A stretch of 64,000 nucleotides of DNA. Source: Phycisphaerae bacterium. GTDB taxonomy: Bacteria > Planctomycetota > Phycisphaerae > UBA1845. Below, piece by piece: positions 1 to 8,713 of the stretch. The number at the start of each line of letters is the position of its first letter. The first letter of the stretch is position 1. Under the pieces are notes generated by a model. It was not told where the DNA came from. It did no database searches and saw only the letters and a list, made by a program, of their open reading frames with translations. A program made the position numbers and the translations under genes. The stretch lies in assembly GCA_029260015.1 (NCBI GenBank), contig JAJDEB010000036.1, positions 1 through 64,000 of the forward strand. Reading direction: 5' to 3'.

Positions 1-43
1 GATTTTGCGTCGGAAAAGACTGGAAAAACCAAGCGATGTGCGG

Positions 44-364
44 TTACACTCTGTCACGATTAGGCCTCCTTGCCAAAGTATGTAGAGTTCTCGCAAACCC
101 TATCATACAAGGCTTGAAGGCCTTCTCTATGCGCAATTCAAGTCAAAGTCGTGAAATATGCGGGCTAGCCGGTCCCCAAACACCTTGGGAATCCTCGTAC
201 TCGCAACCCAGTGCAGCGAGCAAGTGATCGTACGGTTTGCTTTCCAGGTATTCTCGATCGAACTCATCCACTATGTACTTCAACGCCAGACTTGAAACAG
301 GCTCAATGCCGCAGTCTTTTAAGGCGGCGATCTGCTCTTCGAGTCCAACAGGGTCTACGAACAT
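44..364 (-). pseudogene. Small hypothetical protein gene interrupted by an in-frame TGA
   Basis: An open frame of 73 codons starts at 364 (MFVDPVGLEEQ...) and has protein-like composition (KYIVDEFDREYLESKPYDHL). It ends at a TGA at 143-145. Beyond that TGA the same frame stays open for 32 more sensible codons (LELRIEKAFKPCMIGFARTL...) to a TAA at 44-46. A full-length product would be about 106 residues with no signal peptide or membrane segment. The frame continuity suggests a nonsense mutation in a once longer gene, or a sequencing error. The family is not recognised, and the sequence is acidic and cytosolic-looking. An alternative reading is a genuine 73-residue protein followed by chance openness, so the pseudogene call is tentative. 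Confidence 0.4.
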
Positions 365-464
365 TACAAAATGCTCCTATTCGTCGAGAATTCTGCTAGC
401 CACCTATCCTAAACAAATCATGCCCGTTTGGAGAGCTTTTCTGAATACTCGTAAATCGTCTCCC

Positions 465-510
465 AAAGAAACAGCGTCGCCAAGGGTCGTGATTGACCCT
501 TGGCGACGCT
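465..510 (-). terminator. Rho-independent terminator of the Kazal-protein gene
   Basis: Positions 473-488 and 495-510 are a perfect 16-bp inverted repeat with a 6-nt loop. Read on the minus strand, the hairpin is followed by GTTTCTTT at 472-465. It lies 40 nt past the stop codon of the minus-strand Cys-rich gene, which fits intrinsic termination. Confidence 0.85.
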
Positions 511-550
511 TGCTTGTGTAGCTCATTGTTGCTTATCGACGGTCGGTACT

Positions 551-2155
551 CTACTGATCGATTCCGCACGCCCCGTCCGATGCTACATTGACTCCTACGC
601 GGTTGGCGTAGCAGGTATTGGAATAGGTCTGGCCGTCGCACCCGCATACCGGGATCCATACGTCGAGACAGTATTGTGGCGTGGGCGAGCATGCTCCCGT
701 TCCATCGCAATCACCAGTCGCTTTTTGACAGTACTCGCCGAAGATCTGGCCGATGAACGCGCAGTCGGCGTTGGTCTGGCAACCACTGTTGCATGCACCT
801 TGGTGGTCAACGCTTACACCGGCTGCGTCGGCAAGGCACTCGTTCCCGTATGTCTGCCCATCACACCCGCAGACCGGATCATAAATCAACGGGCAGAGAT
901 TTGGTATTGGTGTACACACGCCTTGGAAATCGCAGCAGCATTCGCCTTCGTTGAGTTTGCAGAAGTCGTCGGGATCGCTGCATGGTATTCCCAAAATACC
1001 TCCGCAGACTTCACCACCGCAAGCTGACGCCGAACATGTGGCTGTCGCGCCCCAAGTTCCGCCACGACGATCGCAGATGCACTCAGTGGTTACCTCGCAA
1101 CTTCCGTTGGGAAGACAACATGCAGCCGCTTCGATCGGGGGTATCGGGCAATCTGCAAATCCCCCGCAGGACGTACCCGCACCGGCAAACGCCCCGCACT
1201 GATCGAAGCACTTCTCTTCGCTGGTCTCGATACACGCACCACCTTCAAGGCAGCACTTCCCGACTACCGAGCAGACCGTTCCCAAATCGCATGACGGTGT
1301 TCCGTTGCCAGTGTTACAAGCCCACATGCCATTGGCGCAGCAGCTTGCCCCCTCAAAACAGAATGGGTTGCCGCCGGTTCCAGGTTCATCTGCTGGGTCG
1401 CAGCAAGGATCGTCACAAACTGTGCCCAATTCGCACGACGGTGTACCGTTACCATTGTTGCACGCCCACATGCCATTGGCGCAGCAGCTTGCCCCCTCGA
1501 AACAGAATGGGTTGCCGCCGGTTCCAGGTTCGTCGGCTGGGTCGCAGCACGGTTCGTCACATGGGCCAAGGTGATCTATGCTAACCCCGGCTGCATCTGC
1601 GTAGCATTCGTTGCTGTACGTCTTGCCATCACATCCGCATACCGGATCGTAGATCTCAAAGCAGGCGTCCGGAATGGGCGTGCACACGCCTTGAAAATCG
1701 CAGCAGCATTCTCCGACGTTGAGTTTGCAGAAGTCATCGGGATCGCTGCAAGGAATCCCCTGGATACCGCCGCACACTTCATCGCATACGCCCGCGTGGT
1801 CTACATTGACACCCGCAGCCGCAGCATCGCACTTGTTGCTGTAGGTCACGCCATCGCAACCGCAAACCGGGTCCCAAACATCCGGACATCCATTGGGACG
1901 GCGCCTGCAAACCCCGCTATCGCCGCAATCACCCGGGCTGTAGCAGTATTTGTTGCCAGGGCAATCGTCGTTCGATTCGCATCGACGCGCTGCACTAACC
2001 ATGCTCACCGCGTCCTCCGAGCTGATTAATGGTCCATCGATTCCAGATTGAACGTCCTGCGAATCAGACGCTTGCTGCGCCAACGCACTGTCGCATGTTG
2101 CGATCGCGCAACCCAATACCAAGACGCTAACCCAATTCCTTTTTGGTTTGATCAT
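551..2155 (-). CDS. Secreted Cys-rich protein with four Kazal-type domains
   Basis: Predicted 534-residue exported protein. The start at 2155 is chosen because AAGGAGAG lies seven bases upstream and the product then opens with a signal peptide (residues 1-26, cleavage near ALA-QQ). Four Kazal-like domains with the core PVCGCDGxTYxNxC lie at about residues 90-124, 165-199, 421-455 and 496-530. Two nearly identical 48-residue Cys-rich units lie side by side at 202-297. A module containing CGGIxGIPCSDPDDFC and GECCCDFQGVCTPIP occurs twice (about 128-163 and 384-419), each time just before a Kazal domain. Kazal domains in animals inhibit serine proteases. An inhibitory or structural role outside the cell is inference. 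The gene stands alone with its own promoter and terminator. Confidence 0.85.
   Translation of the reverse strand: MIKPKRNWVSVLVLGCAIATCDSALAQQASDSQDVQSGIDGPLISSEDAVSMVSAARRCESNDDCPGNKYCYSPGDCGDSGVCRRRPNGCPDVWDPVCGCDGVTYSNKCDAAAAGVNVDHAGVCDEVCGGIQGIPCSDPDDFCKLNVGECCCDFQGVCTPIPDACFEIYDPVCGCDGKTYSNECYADAAGVSIDHLGPCDEPCCDPADEPGTGGNPFCFEGASCCANGMWACNNGNGTPSCELGTVCDDPCCDPADEPGTGGNPFCFEGASCCANGMWACNTGNGTPSCDLGTVCSVVGKCCLEGGACIETSEEKCFDQCGAFAGAGTSCGGFADCPIPPIEAAACCLPNGSCEVTTECICDRRGGTWGATATCSASACGGEVCGGILGIPCSDPDDFCKLNEGECCCDFQGVCTPIPNLCPLIYDPVCGCDGQTYGNECLADAAGVSVDHQGACNSGCQTNADCAFIGQIFGEYCQKATGDCDGTGACSPTPQYCLDVWIPVCGCDGQTYSNTCYANRVGVNVASDGACGIDQ
1273..1560 (-). repeat. Tandem 144-bp coding repeat (two copies)
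   Basis: Two adjacent, nearly identical 144-bp units (about 1273-1416 and 1417-1560) encode the duplicated PCCDPADEPGTGGNPFCFEG... module of the Kazal protein. A shared stretch beginning ccattggcg recurs at 1329 and 1473. The high nucleotide identity points to a recent in-frame duplication. Confidence 0.85.
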
Positions 2156-2251
2156 GACACACTCTCCTTTTCGTTTCTCGAGGCCCATCGTGAGCAGCGT
2201 CGCGCATTGCACCGCCGCACCAGGTATGCACAGACTTTGGACGTGACTGGG

Positions 2252-2281
2252 ATTATGCCCTCGGAAATTGCATAAAATCAA
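2252..2281 (-). promoter_or_regulatory. Sigma-70-type promoter of the Kazal-protein gene
   Basis: On the minus strand TTGATT (2281-2276) and CATAAT (2257-2252) are separated by 18 bp. This would start transcription near 2245, giving a leader of about 90 nt before the ATG at 2155. The -10 box matches the consensus in five of six positions. The rest of 2156-2429 shows no gene. Confidence 0.55.
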
Positions 2282-2429
2282 GAAAAATGTCTCGCGTTTA
2301 CCCCACTTAACAGCAACGCCGGTGAGGCATATCCCCTAAGAATCCGGTTCTCTCGACACAATTAGTTTGGATTGATTGACGAAAACCAGAATTGAGAATT
2401 CCAGATTGATGTAGCGCCGGCGAGACGTA

Positions 2430-3551
2430 TCAGTTCAGTTTTGCTGGATCCACTTTTGCAGCGGTACTCGTGCTTGGCGATGGTTTAGTGCCACGTTTTG
2501 GCACTTTTTGTTCTGGATTGGTCGCGAGACTGCAGGCCAGCTTCAGCGCCGCTTTCATGCTGCCGGGGTTGGCTTTATTTTTGCCGGCGATGTCGTAGGC
2601 GGTGCCGTGGTCTACGCTGGTTCTGATGACTGGCAGGCCGAGGCTTACGTTTACGGCTGAATCGAAGTGCAATAGCTTTACTGGGATCAGCCCCTGGTCG
2701 TGGTACATTGCTACCACGCCGTCGTACTTTCCTTTGGCGGCTTCTATGAACAGTGTGTCGGCTGGGAACGGGCCTTCTACATGGATGCCGACTTCGCCGG
2801 CTTGCACCATCGCCGGTTCGATGATCCGCATTTCCTCATCACCGAATTGCCCTTCCTCACCGGCATGGGGATTCAAGCCGCACACCGCGATCCTTGGCTG
2901 TTCGATGCCCATGAATCTTCTGAGCCAATCATCCAGCAGATCGATCGGTTGGAACACGCGGCCAATCGTGAACGAGTTCCGCAAATGAAATAGGCCGACA
3001 TGCGAACTCGCGAGCGCCACCCGCAGCGACCCGCCCACGAATGCCATTGTCACGCGGCGACAGCGATACGCGTCGGCTAAGTACTCCGTGTGGCCGGGGA
3101 AACGAACGCGGGCCATCTTCCAACTGGTCTTGTTGATTGGAGCGGTCACAATCGCATTGACGAAACCGGACTTGTTCGCGGCGACGGCTGCGTCGAGGAA
3201 TTGTTTCGATGCAGCCCCACCTTCTGGCGTCGGGCATTTGGAAAACGTGGCCGGCAACTCATCGAAGTCGGCCACGACTACCCCGCTGCGGACTTCCTCA
3301 ATCTCGTCATGCGGTAGGCGAAACCAGTACGGTGCGATTTCCGCTTGACCGGATGCGTAGAGAAGCATCTCTTCCAGACCGTACACGATGAAGCGGCCCA
3401 GTTTGCGGATTTCGGGATCGGCGAGGGCTTTGACGATTACCTCGGCACCGATGCCACCCGGGTCGCCCATGGTGATTGCGATCAACGGCTTGTTAGCCGC
3501 GTCAGCGTTTTCGTTGGCGTCGATATTCGGTTTGTCCGGTGGGCGATGCAT
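2430..3551 (-). CDS. pdxA: 4-hydroxythreonine-4-phosphate dehydrogenase PdxA
   Basis: Cytosolic NAD-dependent enzyme of the DXP-dependent pyridoxal phosphate pathway. It oxidises 4-phosphohydroxy-L-threonine, and PdxJ then condenses the product. The 373-residue sequence carries family landmarks in order: ITMGDPGGIG near the N terminus, TAPINK, GLNPHAGE, MYHDQGLIPVK and a C-terminal DHGTAYDIAGK. The metal-binding His residues are those in PHAGE, YHDQG and DHGTA. The ends are a slightly extended N terminus and a Pro/Ser/Thr-rich tail of about 25 residues. The ATG shares its A with the TAA stop of the upstream ribE (TAATG), so the two genes are very probably translationally coupled. PdxA paralogues of unknown substrate exist, but the full motif set favours PdxA itself. 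Confidence 0.93.
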   Translation of the reverse strand: MHRPPDKPNIDANENADAANKPLIAITMGDPGGIGAEVIVKALADPEIRKLGRFIVYGLEEMLLYASGQAEIAPYWFRLPHDEIEEVRSGVVVADFDELPATFSKCPTPEGGAASKQFLDAAVAANKSGFVNAIVTAPINKTSWKMARVRFPGHTEYLADAYRCRRVTMAFVGGSLRVALASSHVGLFHLRNSFTIGRVFQPIDLLDDWLRRFMGIEQPRIAVCGLNPHAGEEGQFGDEEMRIIEPAMVQAGEVGIHVEGPFPADTLFIEAAKGKYDGVVAMYHDQGLIPVKLLHFDSAVNVSLGLPVIRTSVDHGTAYDIAGKNKANPGSMKAALKLACSLATNPEQKVPKRGTKPSPSTSTAAKVDPAKLN

Positions 3552-4195
3552 TAGAGGAATCCGTGCTCGCGAAGTGAATCGATGGTTACCGATTCTTTTG
3601 AGTCGCCCATTCGTTTGAGATGGCAGACGACGGTGCGGGCGATGATGTCCGATTCGATGTTGACGCGATCGCCGATCGAGCGTTCGGATAGGTTCGTATG
3701 CTTGAGGGTCGTGGGAATAATCGCAACGGAAAACGCATCGCCTTCAACTTTGGCAATGGTCAGCGAGATACCGTCGATCGCAATGGAGCCCTTCGGGATT
3801 ACAAAATCGCGAACGTTGTCGTCGGGTCGCAGCCACAGCACCCATTCCTTATCCGACACGATTTTCTTAACGACGCTGGCAACACCGTCCACATGCCCCT
3901 GCACGAAATGCCCGTCCATGCGGCTATCGGGTTTGAGGGCCCGCTCGAGGTTGACGTGGCTGCCAGCTTTGAGTGAACCGAGATTGGTGCGGTCGAGCGA
4001 TTCAGTGATGACGTCGAAGCCGAGTCGCGTGTTGTCGATCGATGTGATCGTCAGGCAAACGCCATTGATCGCGATGCTTGCGCCGAGTTTGGCGTCTTCC
4101 GCAACGATGCCGGCATCAATGTTAATACGCTGCCCACCCGCGACGGTTGTCGTGGATGCGATCTTGCCTGTTGTTTCAATGATGCCCGTGAACAT
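3551..4195 (-). CDS. ribE: Riboflavin synthase, alpha subunit
   Basis: Converts two 6,7-dimethyl-8-ribityllumazine molecules to riboflavin plus a pyrimidinedione. The 214-residue protein has the two tandem lumazine-binding domains typical of the family: the first opens with MFTGIIETTG, the second follows MDGHFVQGHVDGVASV near the middle. The start at 4195 gives the canonical MFTGI N terminus. A longer in-frame extension to 4258 would run into a palindromic repeat and is rejected. Length is normal for the family. The stop overlaps the pdxA start, joining riboflavin and B6 synthesis in one mRNA. The usual partner ribH is not in the window. The gene may be called ribC in some organisms. Confidence 0.93.
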   Translation of the reverse strand: MFTGIIETTGKIASTTTVAGGQRINIDAGIVAEDAKLGASIAINGVCLTITSIDNTRLGFDVITESLDRTNLGSLKAGSHVNLERALKPDSRMDGHFVQGHVDGVASVVKKIVSDKEWVLWLRPDDNVRDFVIPKGSIAIDGISLTIAKVEGDAFSVAIIPTTLKHTNLSERSIGDRVNIESDIIARTVVCHLKRMGDSKESVTIDSLREHGFL

Positions 4196-4205
4196 TGGGT
4201 TCAAT

Positions 4206-4271
4206 CGTAGGGTGGGCCGTGCCCACCGCCGTTCGAACGCGCAAAAACTGGTGGGCACGGCCCACCCTACG
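4206..4271. repeat. REP-like palindromic repeat, copy 1 (paired arms)
   Basis: A 22-bp arm at 4206-4227 (CGTAGGGTGGGC...) and its exact reverse complement at 4250-4271 are separated by 22 bp. The element lies between pntB and ribE, so a transcript could fold it into a long hairpin. The same sequence recurs at 20708-20774 and 25126-25190, with a half copy at 33672-33693. Confidence 0.95.
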
Positions 4272-4332
4272 CGCTTCCGCTTGATGCTAGGTGATGATAT
4301 CGAAAGGTCAAGAAACGCGGATGGTTCTCGGA

Positions 4333-5868
4333 TTAACCCTCTTTGATCGCGGAAATCAATTCGAGGATGGCCTTCTTGCCGTCGCCGAACATCATGAGCG
4401 TATTATCGGCGGCAAAGAGAGGGTTCGGGATACCCGCGAATCCGGGGCTCAGGCTTCGTTTGACCACGACGACGGTGCGACATTTGTCCACATCGATGAT
4501 GGGCATGCCGGCGATCGGCGAATTGGGGTCGGTGCGGGCGACCGGATTAACGACGTCGTTCGCGCCGATGACCAGCGCCACGTCGTATTGTTCCAACTCG
4601 GGATTGATGTCGTCCATTTCGCGGAGTCGGTCGTAATCGATATTGGCCTCAGCCAACAGTACGTTCATATGACCGGGCATGCGACCGGCCACCGGATGCA
4701 CGGCAAAGTCTACATGGCAACCGCGCGATTCGAGCAAGTTCGACAAATCGCGAACGGCATGCTGTGCTTGCGAGACGGCCAACCCGTATCCGGGAACGAT
4801 GACGGCTTTCTGCGCCGAGTCGAACAGGATCGCGACCTCTTCCGGCGACGAACTTTTAACCGTCTTGTAAACCTCATCAGCATCGGGCGTGTCAGCCGTC
4901 GGTCCCATCGTTCCAAAAATCACGTTGGGCAGCGATCGGTTCATCGCTTTGCACATGATACCACAAAGGATCAAACCCGACGCACCAACCAACGAACCGG
5001 CGATAATGAGTACCGAGTTGCTGATGACGAATCCGGTGGCACATGCTGCGAGACCCGAATACGAATTCAAGAGCGCAATGACCACCGGCATGTCAGCCCC
5101 ACCGATGGGCGTGGTCAGCAAGATGCCCAAGAGTCCGGCGACGATGACGATAAGCCAGTAAGCGATGAACGGGGAAGCAGCGCCTTGGCCTGCAGAAGTC
5201 ACCAACCACCAGGTCAACGCCACCGATAAGATAACGAGCAGGACATTGACGAACCTTTGCGCGGGGATGATCGCCCCATCGGGAACCCACTTGAGGCCTT
5301 GCAACTTGGCATAGGCAACCAAACTACCGGTCAACGTCACCGCACCGATCAAACCTGAAGCCGCAGTCGCGATTGAACCCGACACTGACACCGTCTCGTA
5401 AATCATCGCAGCCCCTGCGACGAATACCGATGCCACTCCGCCGAAACCGTTGAACAGCGCTACCATCTCGGGCATCTCGGTCATTTCGACCTTGACGGCT
5501 TTGTATGCACCGATGCCACCACCAACGATCAATCCCGCGAATATCACGCCATACGACAATCCACCTGCCCCGAGCGTGAAAACCACGGCAAGCAACATTC
5601 CGGTCGCAGCGAGCAAGTTGCCACGAACGGCGGTCCGCGGATGGGTCAATCCCTTGATACCGCGAATAAACAATATCGCCGCGATCAGATAAACGATGTT
5701 GATTACGTTGTCCGAAAACAAAGCCTTGGCGTGCTCGGAATCAGAATCGACAACATCGTCAGCATTTTGTGTTGTCGGTGCGGGTGATGGTTGCGCAGAA
5801 TCTTCACCGAACGCGGGTGATTGCGCGAATAGGACCAAGGGAAGCAAAATGTATAGGTATTTCAGCAT
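4333..5868 (-). CDS. pntB: NAD(P) transhydrogenase, beta subunit (PntB)
   Basis: Membrane subunit of the proton-translocating transhydrogenase that uses the proton gradient to reduce NADP+ with NADH. The 511-residue product has a multi-helix membrane half (for example NVINIVYLIAAILFI and the Gly-rich GLIVGGGIGAYKAVK) and a C-terminal NADP-binding domain III with VIVPGYGLAVSQAQHAV, HPVAGRMPGHMNVLLAEA and GANDVVNPVA. It differs from the enterobacterial protein by about 45 extra N-terminal residues resembling a signal peptide plus a Pro/Ser/Asp linker before the first usual helix. It is the last gene of pntA1-pntA2-pntB, 16 bp after pntA2. Expected in the inner membrane. Confidence 0.95.
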   Translation of the reverse strand: MLKYLYILLPLVLFAQSPAFGEDSAQPSPAPTTQNADDVVDSDSEHAKALFSDNVINIVYLIAAILFIRGIKGLTHPRTAVRGNLLAATGMLLAVVFTLGAGGLSYGVIFAGLIVGGGIGAYKAVKVEMTEMPEMVALFNGFGGVASVFVAGAAMIYETVSVSGSIATAASGLIGAVTLTGSLVAYAKLQGLKWVPDGAIIPAQRFVNVLLVILSVALTWWLVTSAGQGAASPFIAYWLIVIVAGLLGILLTTPIGGADMPVVIALLNSYSGLAACATGFVISNSVLIIAGSLVGASGLILCGIMCKAMNRSLPNVIFGTMGPTADTPDADEVYKTVKSSSPEEVAILFDSAQKAVIVPGYGLAVSQAQHAVRDLSNLLESRGCHVDFAVHPVAGRMPGHMNVLLAEANIDYDRLREMDDINPELEQYDVALVIGANDVVNPVARTDPNSPIAGMPIIDVDKCRTVVVVKRSLSPGFAGIPNPLFAADNTLMMFGDGKKAILELISAIKEG

Positions 5869-5884
5869 TACTGTTCCGTAACGT

Positions 5885-6157
5885 TTACTTGCGTTTGAAC
5901 ATGCTCAACATGCGATGGGTCACCATGAAGCCACCGACTGCGTTAATCGTCGCGAAGACGACTGCGAGAAAACCCAACACCTGGGATTGCCAACCGGGAT
6001 GCCCCGCTGCCAGCACCGCACCAACCAGCGTGATGCCCGAGATTGCATTCGAGCCAGACATCAGCGGCGTGTGCAACGTCGGCGGTACTTTGGTGATGAT
6101 CTCGAAACCGATGAAGATTGCGAGTACGAAAATCGTGATTCCGGTGATCAGTGTCAT
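5885..6157 (-). CDS. pntA2: NAD(P) transhydrogenase subunit alpha part 2 (PntA2)
   Basis: Short 90-residue membrane protein with three hydrophobic segments (for example ITIFVLAIFIGFEII and FLAVVFATINAVGGFMV) and the conserved PPTLHTPLMSGSNAISGI motif. It forms the domain II helices that are fused to PntA in E. coli but separate in many bacteria. Its ATG overlaps the TGA of pntA1 (ATGA, 6157-6154), indicating coupled translation and a three-subunit enzyme. Confidence 0.95.
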   Translation of the reverse strand: MTLITGITIFVLAIFIGFEIITKVPPTLHTPLMSGSNAISGITLVGAVLAAGHPGWQSQVLGFLAVVFATINAVGGFMVTHRMLSMFKRK

Positions 6158-7359
6158 GATTTGTCACCTTCTGAAGAATTCGCAACAGCCGGTTCTGGTT
6201 TTGTGAGTTCCGGCAGTTGCATCAACTCGCGAATGCGCGGATGCACCACTTCACCGCCCGTTGTAACCACGCATCCGGCGGTAATTTCGTCTTCCATATC
6301 GAGATTCAGCGAGCCATCCTTCACCAGATGTAAAAGCAGCGTTTGAATGTTTCGCGAGTACATCTGACTGGAATGGAACGGAACAGTCGTAGCCAAATTC
6401 GACGGGCCCATGATGGTGACGCCATGTTCGACAACCGTTTTGTCGCACTGGGTCAATTCGCAGTTGCCACCGCGCTCGGCGGCTAGGTCGACGATGACCG
6501 AACCTTCGGGCATGGCCTTGACCATGTCAGCCGTGATCAGTATCGGCGATTTTTTTCCGGGGATGGCGGCTGTGGTAATGACGACATCCTGCTCAGCGAC
6601 GACCTTGATCATCATTTCGCGCTGTTTGCGAATGAACTCGTCCCCCATTTCCTTGGCGTATCCGCCCTTGTCTTCCGCGCCTCCGGTTGCAAGTTCCATC
6701 TCGACGAATTTACCACCGAGACTTTCGACTTGTTCGCGGACTGCCGGCCTGACGTCGTAACCGCTGACCACGGCGCCGAGGCGCTTGGCTGTTGCGATCG
6801 CCTGCAAACCGGCGACGCCTGCTCCGATGACAAAAACCTTCGCTGGCGAAATGGTGCCGGCAGCGGTCATCATCATCGGGAATATTTTGGGCAATTGAGC
6901 CGCTGCCAGGAGAACGGCTTTGTAACCGGCGATGTTGGCCATCGACGATAGCGCGTCCATGCTTTGGGCCCGGGTGATGCGTGGAACCATCTCCATGCTG
7001 ACGGCAGTCACTTGTTTTTCAGCCAACTTGCGGAGTCGATCAAATTCCGTGAGCGGGTCGAGGAACGTAATTAACACGCTGCCCGATTTTAGAAATTCGA
7101 TTTCGCTGCGACCAATCGCATCGACGTGCGGCGGTGCAACTTTGACGACAATATCGGCGCTACCCCAAAGTGCCGAAACATCCGACTCTATGGTCGCACC
7201 AGCTTTTGTGTATTCTTCGTCGCTGTGGCTGGAGGCAGACCCCGCACCGCTTTGCACGATGACATCGATGCCCGCTTTCTTGAGCTTGCCACAGGCGTCG
7301 GGCACCAGTGCCACCCGATTCTCGCCTTCGTGCAATTCTTTTGGAACGGCTACTTTCAT
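6154..7359 (-). CDS. pntA1: NAD(P) transhydrogenase subunit alpha part 1 (PntA1)
   Basis: Soluble NAD(H)-binding domain I of the transhydrogenase, related to alanine dehydrogenase. The start at 7359 gives MKVAVPKELHEGENRVALVP, the standard family N terminus; the 15 extra upstream codons of the open frame are not needed. Landmarks are RITRAQSMDALSSMANIAGY and the dinucleotide-binding loop VIGAGVAGLQAIATAKRLGA at about residues 170-190. The 401-residue length fits the split (non-fused) type. It is the first gene of the minus-strand pnt operon and faces the divergent ABC-exporter operon. Confidence 0.95.
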   Translation of the reverse strand: MKVAVPKELHEGENRVALVPDACGKLKKAGIDVIVQSGAGSASSHSDEEYTKAGATIESDVSALWGSADIVVKVAPPHVDAIGRSEIEFLKSGSVLITFLDPLTEFDRLRKLAEKQVTAVSMEMVPRITRAQSMDALSSMANIAGYKAVLLAAAQLPKIFPMMMTAAGTISPAKVFVIGAGVAGLQAIATAKRLGAVVSGYDVRPAVREQVESLGGKFVEMELATGGAEDKGGYAKEMGDEFIRKQREMMIKVVAEQDVVITTAAIPGKKSPILITADMVKAMPEGSVIVDLAAERGGNCELTQCDKTVVEHGVTIMGPSNLATTVPFHSSQMYSRNIQTLLLHLVKDGSLNLDMEDEITAGCVVTTGGEVVHPRIRELMQLPELTKPEPAVANSSEGDKS

Positions 7360-7671
7360 ATATTCAGCTCGATGGGACGCAACGGATAGGTCGAAACAGA
7401 CCAAGCCCCGACAGTTTCTATTAGCAACAACAGAACAGGATTGACAGTACGCCTTTCATTCGCCACCTGCTGACCGCTCAGCAAGCTTGACGAAAACCCG
7501 GCGAGTGGCGAGTGTAACCATCGCGACATCGGAAGCAACCAATCAAATGACGCATTTGGAGCGAAGACGAACGCCGCCCGACTGCACAATCGATTCTGCT
7601 AAACTGGCGAATCTGTCGGACTGGGAAAAATTATCATCTGTGTAACTCATCGTGCGCCGACTCGAACGGTC

Positions 7672-7700
7672 TTGACAATTCTTTCTGACTTTGTCATAGA
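7672..7700 (+). promoter_or_regulatory. Candidate promoter of the ABC-exporter operon
   Basis: A perfect -35 TTGACA (7672-7677) is followed after 17 bp by CATAGA (7695-7700), about 50 bp before the first ATG at 7752. The -10 box is weak (three of six). The remainder of the 392-bp divergent region 7360-7751 shows no gene and no clear pnt promoter. Confidence 0.4.
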
Positions 7701-7751
7701 AAAACGCCGTTTCGGGCACTCGAACCGCTTCTTGATAAAGAAAACGCTGCC

Positions 7752-8693
7752 ATGATTGATGTCAAAAACCTCACCAAAACGTACGGTTCGCTGCGGGCGG
7801 TCAACAACATTTCGTTCTCGGTTGACGAGGGCGAAATTGTCGGGTTCCTCGGACCGAACGGGGCTGGTAAGACGAGTACCATTCGCATTCTGACGTGTTA
7901 TCACCCAGCCACTTCTGGGCAAGCCACCGTTGGCGGGTATGACGTCTTCACGCAGTCGATGCAAATCCGCCGGATGATGGGGTATCTGCCGGAGGCGACA
8001 CCGTTGTATCCTGAGATGCGCGTTCGGGAATATCTGCAATTTCGCGGAAAGCTTCACGGACTCGACCGCAGCGCCCGTTTGTCGGCGATCTCTCGGGTGA
8101 CCGATCGATGCTGGCTTGGCGATTTTATCAATCGACCCATCGGCCAGTTGTCCAAGGGCATGAAGCAACGCGTCGGGTTGGCTGACGCGATGCTCTGCGA
8201 CCCGAAGGTGTTGGTGCTCGATGAGCCGACGATCGGACTCGACCCCACGCAAATCCGGGAAACGCGAAACCTGATCAAACAGTTGGGCGAGCACCATACG
8301 ATCCTGTTTAGCTCGCACATCCTCAGCGAAGTTGAGCAAACGTGCAGCAAGATTATCCTGATCGCCAAGGGGCGGGTTGTTGCTCAGGGCACACCGGCAG
8401 AACTTCGCGAGAAGGTCAGCGCCGATTCAAAAATCTTCGTTGAGGTAAAGGGACCGGCAAAGGAAATACAAGCCGTCATCGACGCCATTGAAGGCACCCG
8501 CGCGGTTGAACTCGACGGCGCGGCAGAAGGCGAATGGAATCGCTTCGTCATCACCGGAACCGGTCAACGCGATATCCGCGAACCGGTGGCCAAAGTCATT
8601 CAAGACAAGGGTTGGGGGTTGCGCGAATTGCGCCGCGAAGTCGCCAGCCTCGAAGATTTCTTCGTTAAGATCATCGCGGAACAAGAAAACTAA
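7752..8693 (+). CDS. ABC transporter ATP-binding protein (GldA-like)
   Basis: Cytosolic ATPase of an ABC-2 type exporter. The 313-residue protein has Walker A GPNGAGKT, the signature LSKGMKQRVGLA and Walker B VLVLDEPTIGLDP, followed by the switch His in LFSSHILSEVE. A C-terminal domain of about 90 residues follows, as in GldA and other ABC-2 drug- or polymer-export ATPases. It is the first gene of a four-gene run with a GldF-like permease, a GldG-like membrane protein and a DUF4340 protein. In Bacteroidetes homologues are tied to gliding motility, but in planctomycetes the cargo is unknown, so no substrate is assigned. The ribosome site upstream is weak. Confidence 0.9.
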   Translation: MIDVKNLTKTYGSLRAVNNISFSVDEGEIVGFLGPNGAGKTSTIRILTCYHPATSGQATVGGYDVFTQSMQIRRMMGYLPEATPLYPEMRVREYLQFRGKLHGLDRSARLSAISRVTDRCWLGDFINRPIGQLSKGMKQRVGLADAMLCDPKVLVLDEPTIGLDPTQIRETRNLIKQLGEHHTILFSSHILSEVEQTCSKIILIAKGRVVAQGTPAELREKVSADSKIFVEVKGPAKEIQAVIDAIEGTRAVELDGAAEGEWNRFVITGTGQRDIREPVAKVIQDKGWGLRELRREVASLEDFFVKIIAEQEN

Positions 8694-8713
8694 CCTTCGC
8701 GAATCGCTCAGGA

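Noticed and set aside
982..2029. Long plus-strand frames opposite the Kazal-protein gene
   Set aside because: They are antisense shadows of a Cys-rich gene with strong domain evidence on the minus strand, and their translations have no coherent composition.
4206..4271. CRISPR-like array
   Set aside because: The repeats are inverted pairs at distant sites with one spacer each, not direct repeats in series; no cas genes.
4291..5229. 312-codon plus-strand frame opposite pntB
   Set aside because: Fully antisense to a clearly conserved transhydrogenase gene; His/Arg/Asp-rich translation typical of a shadow frame.
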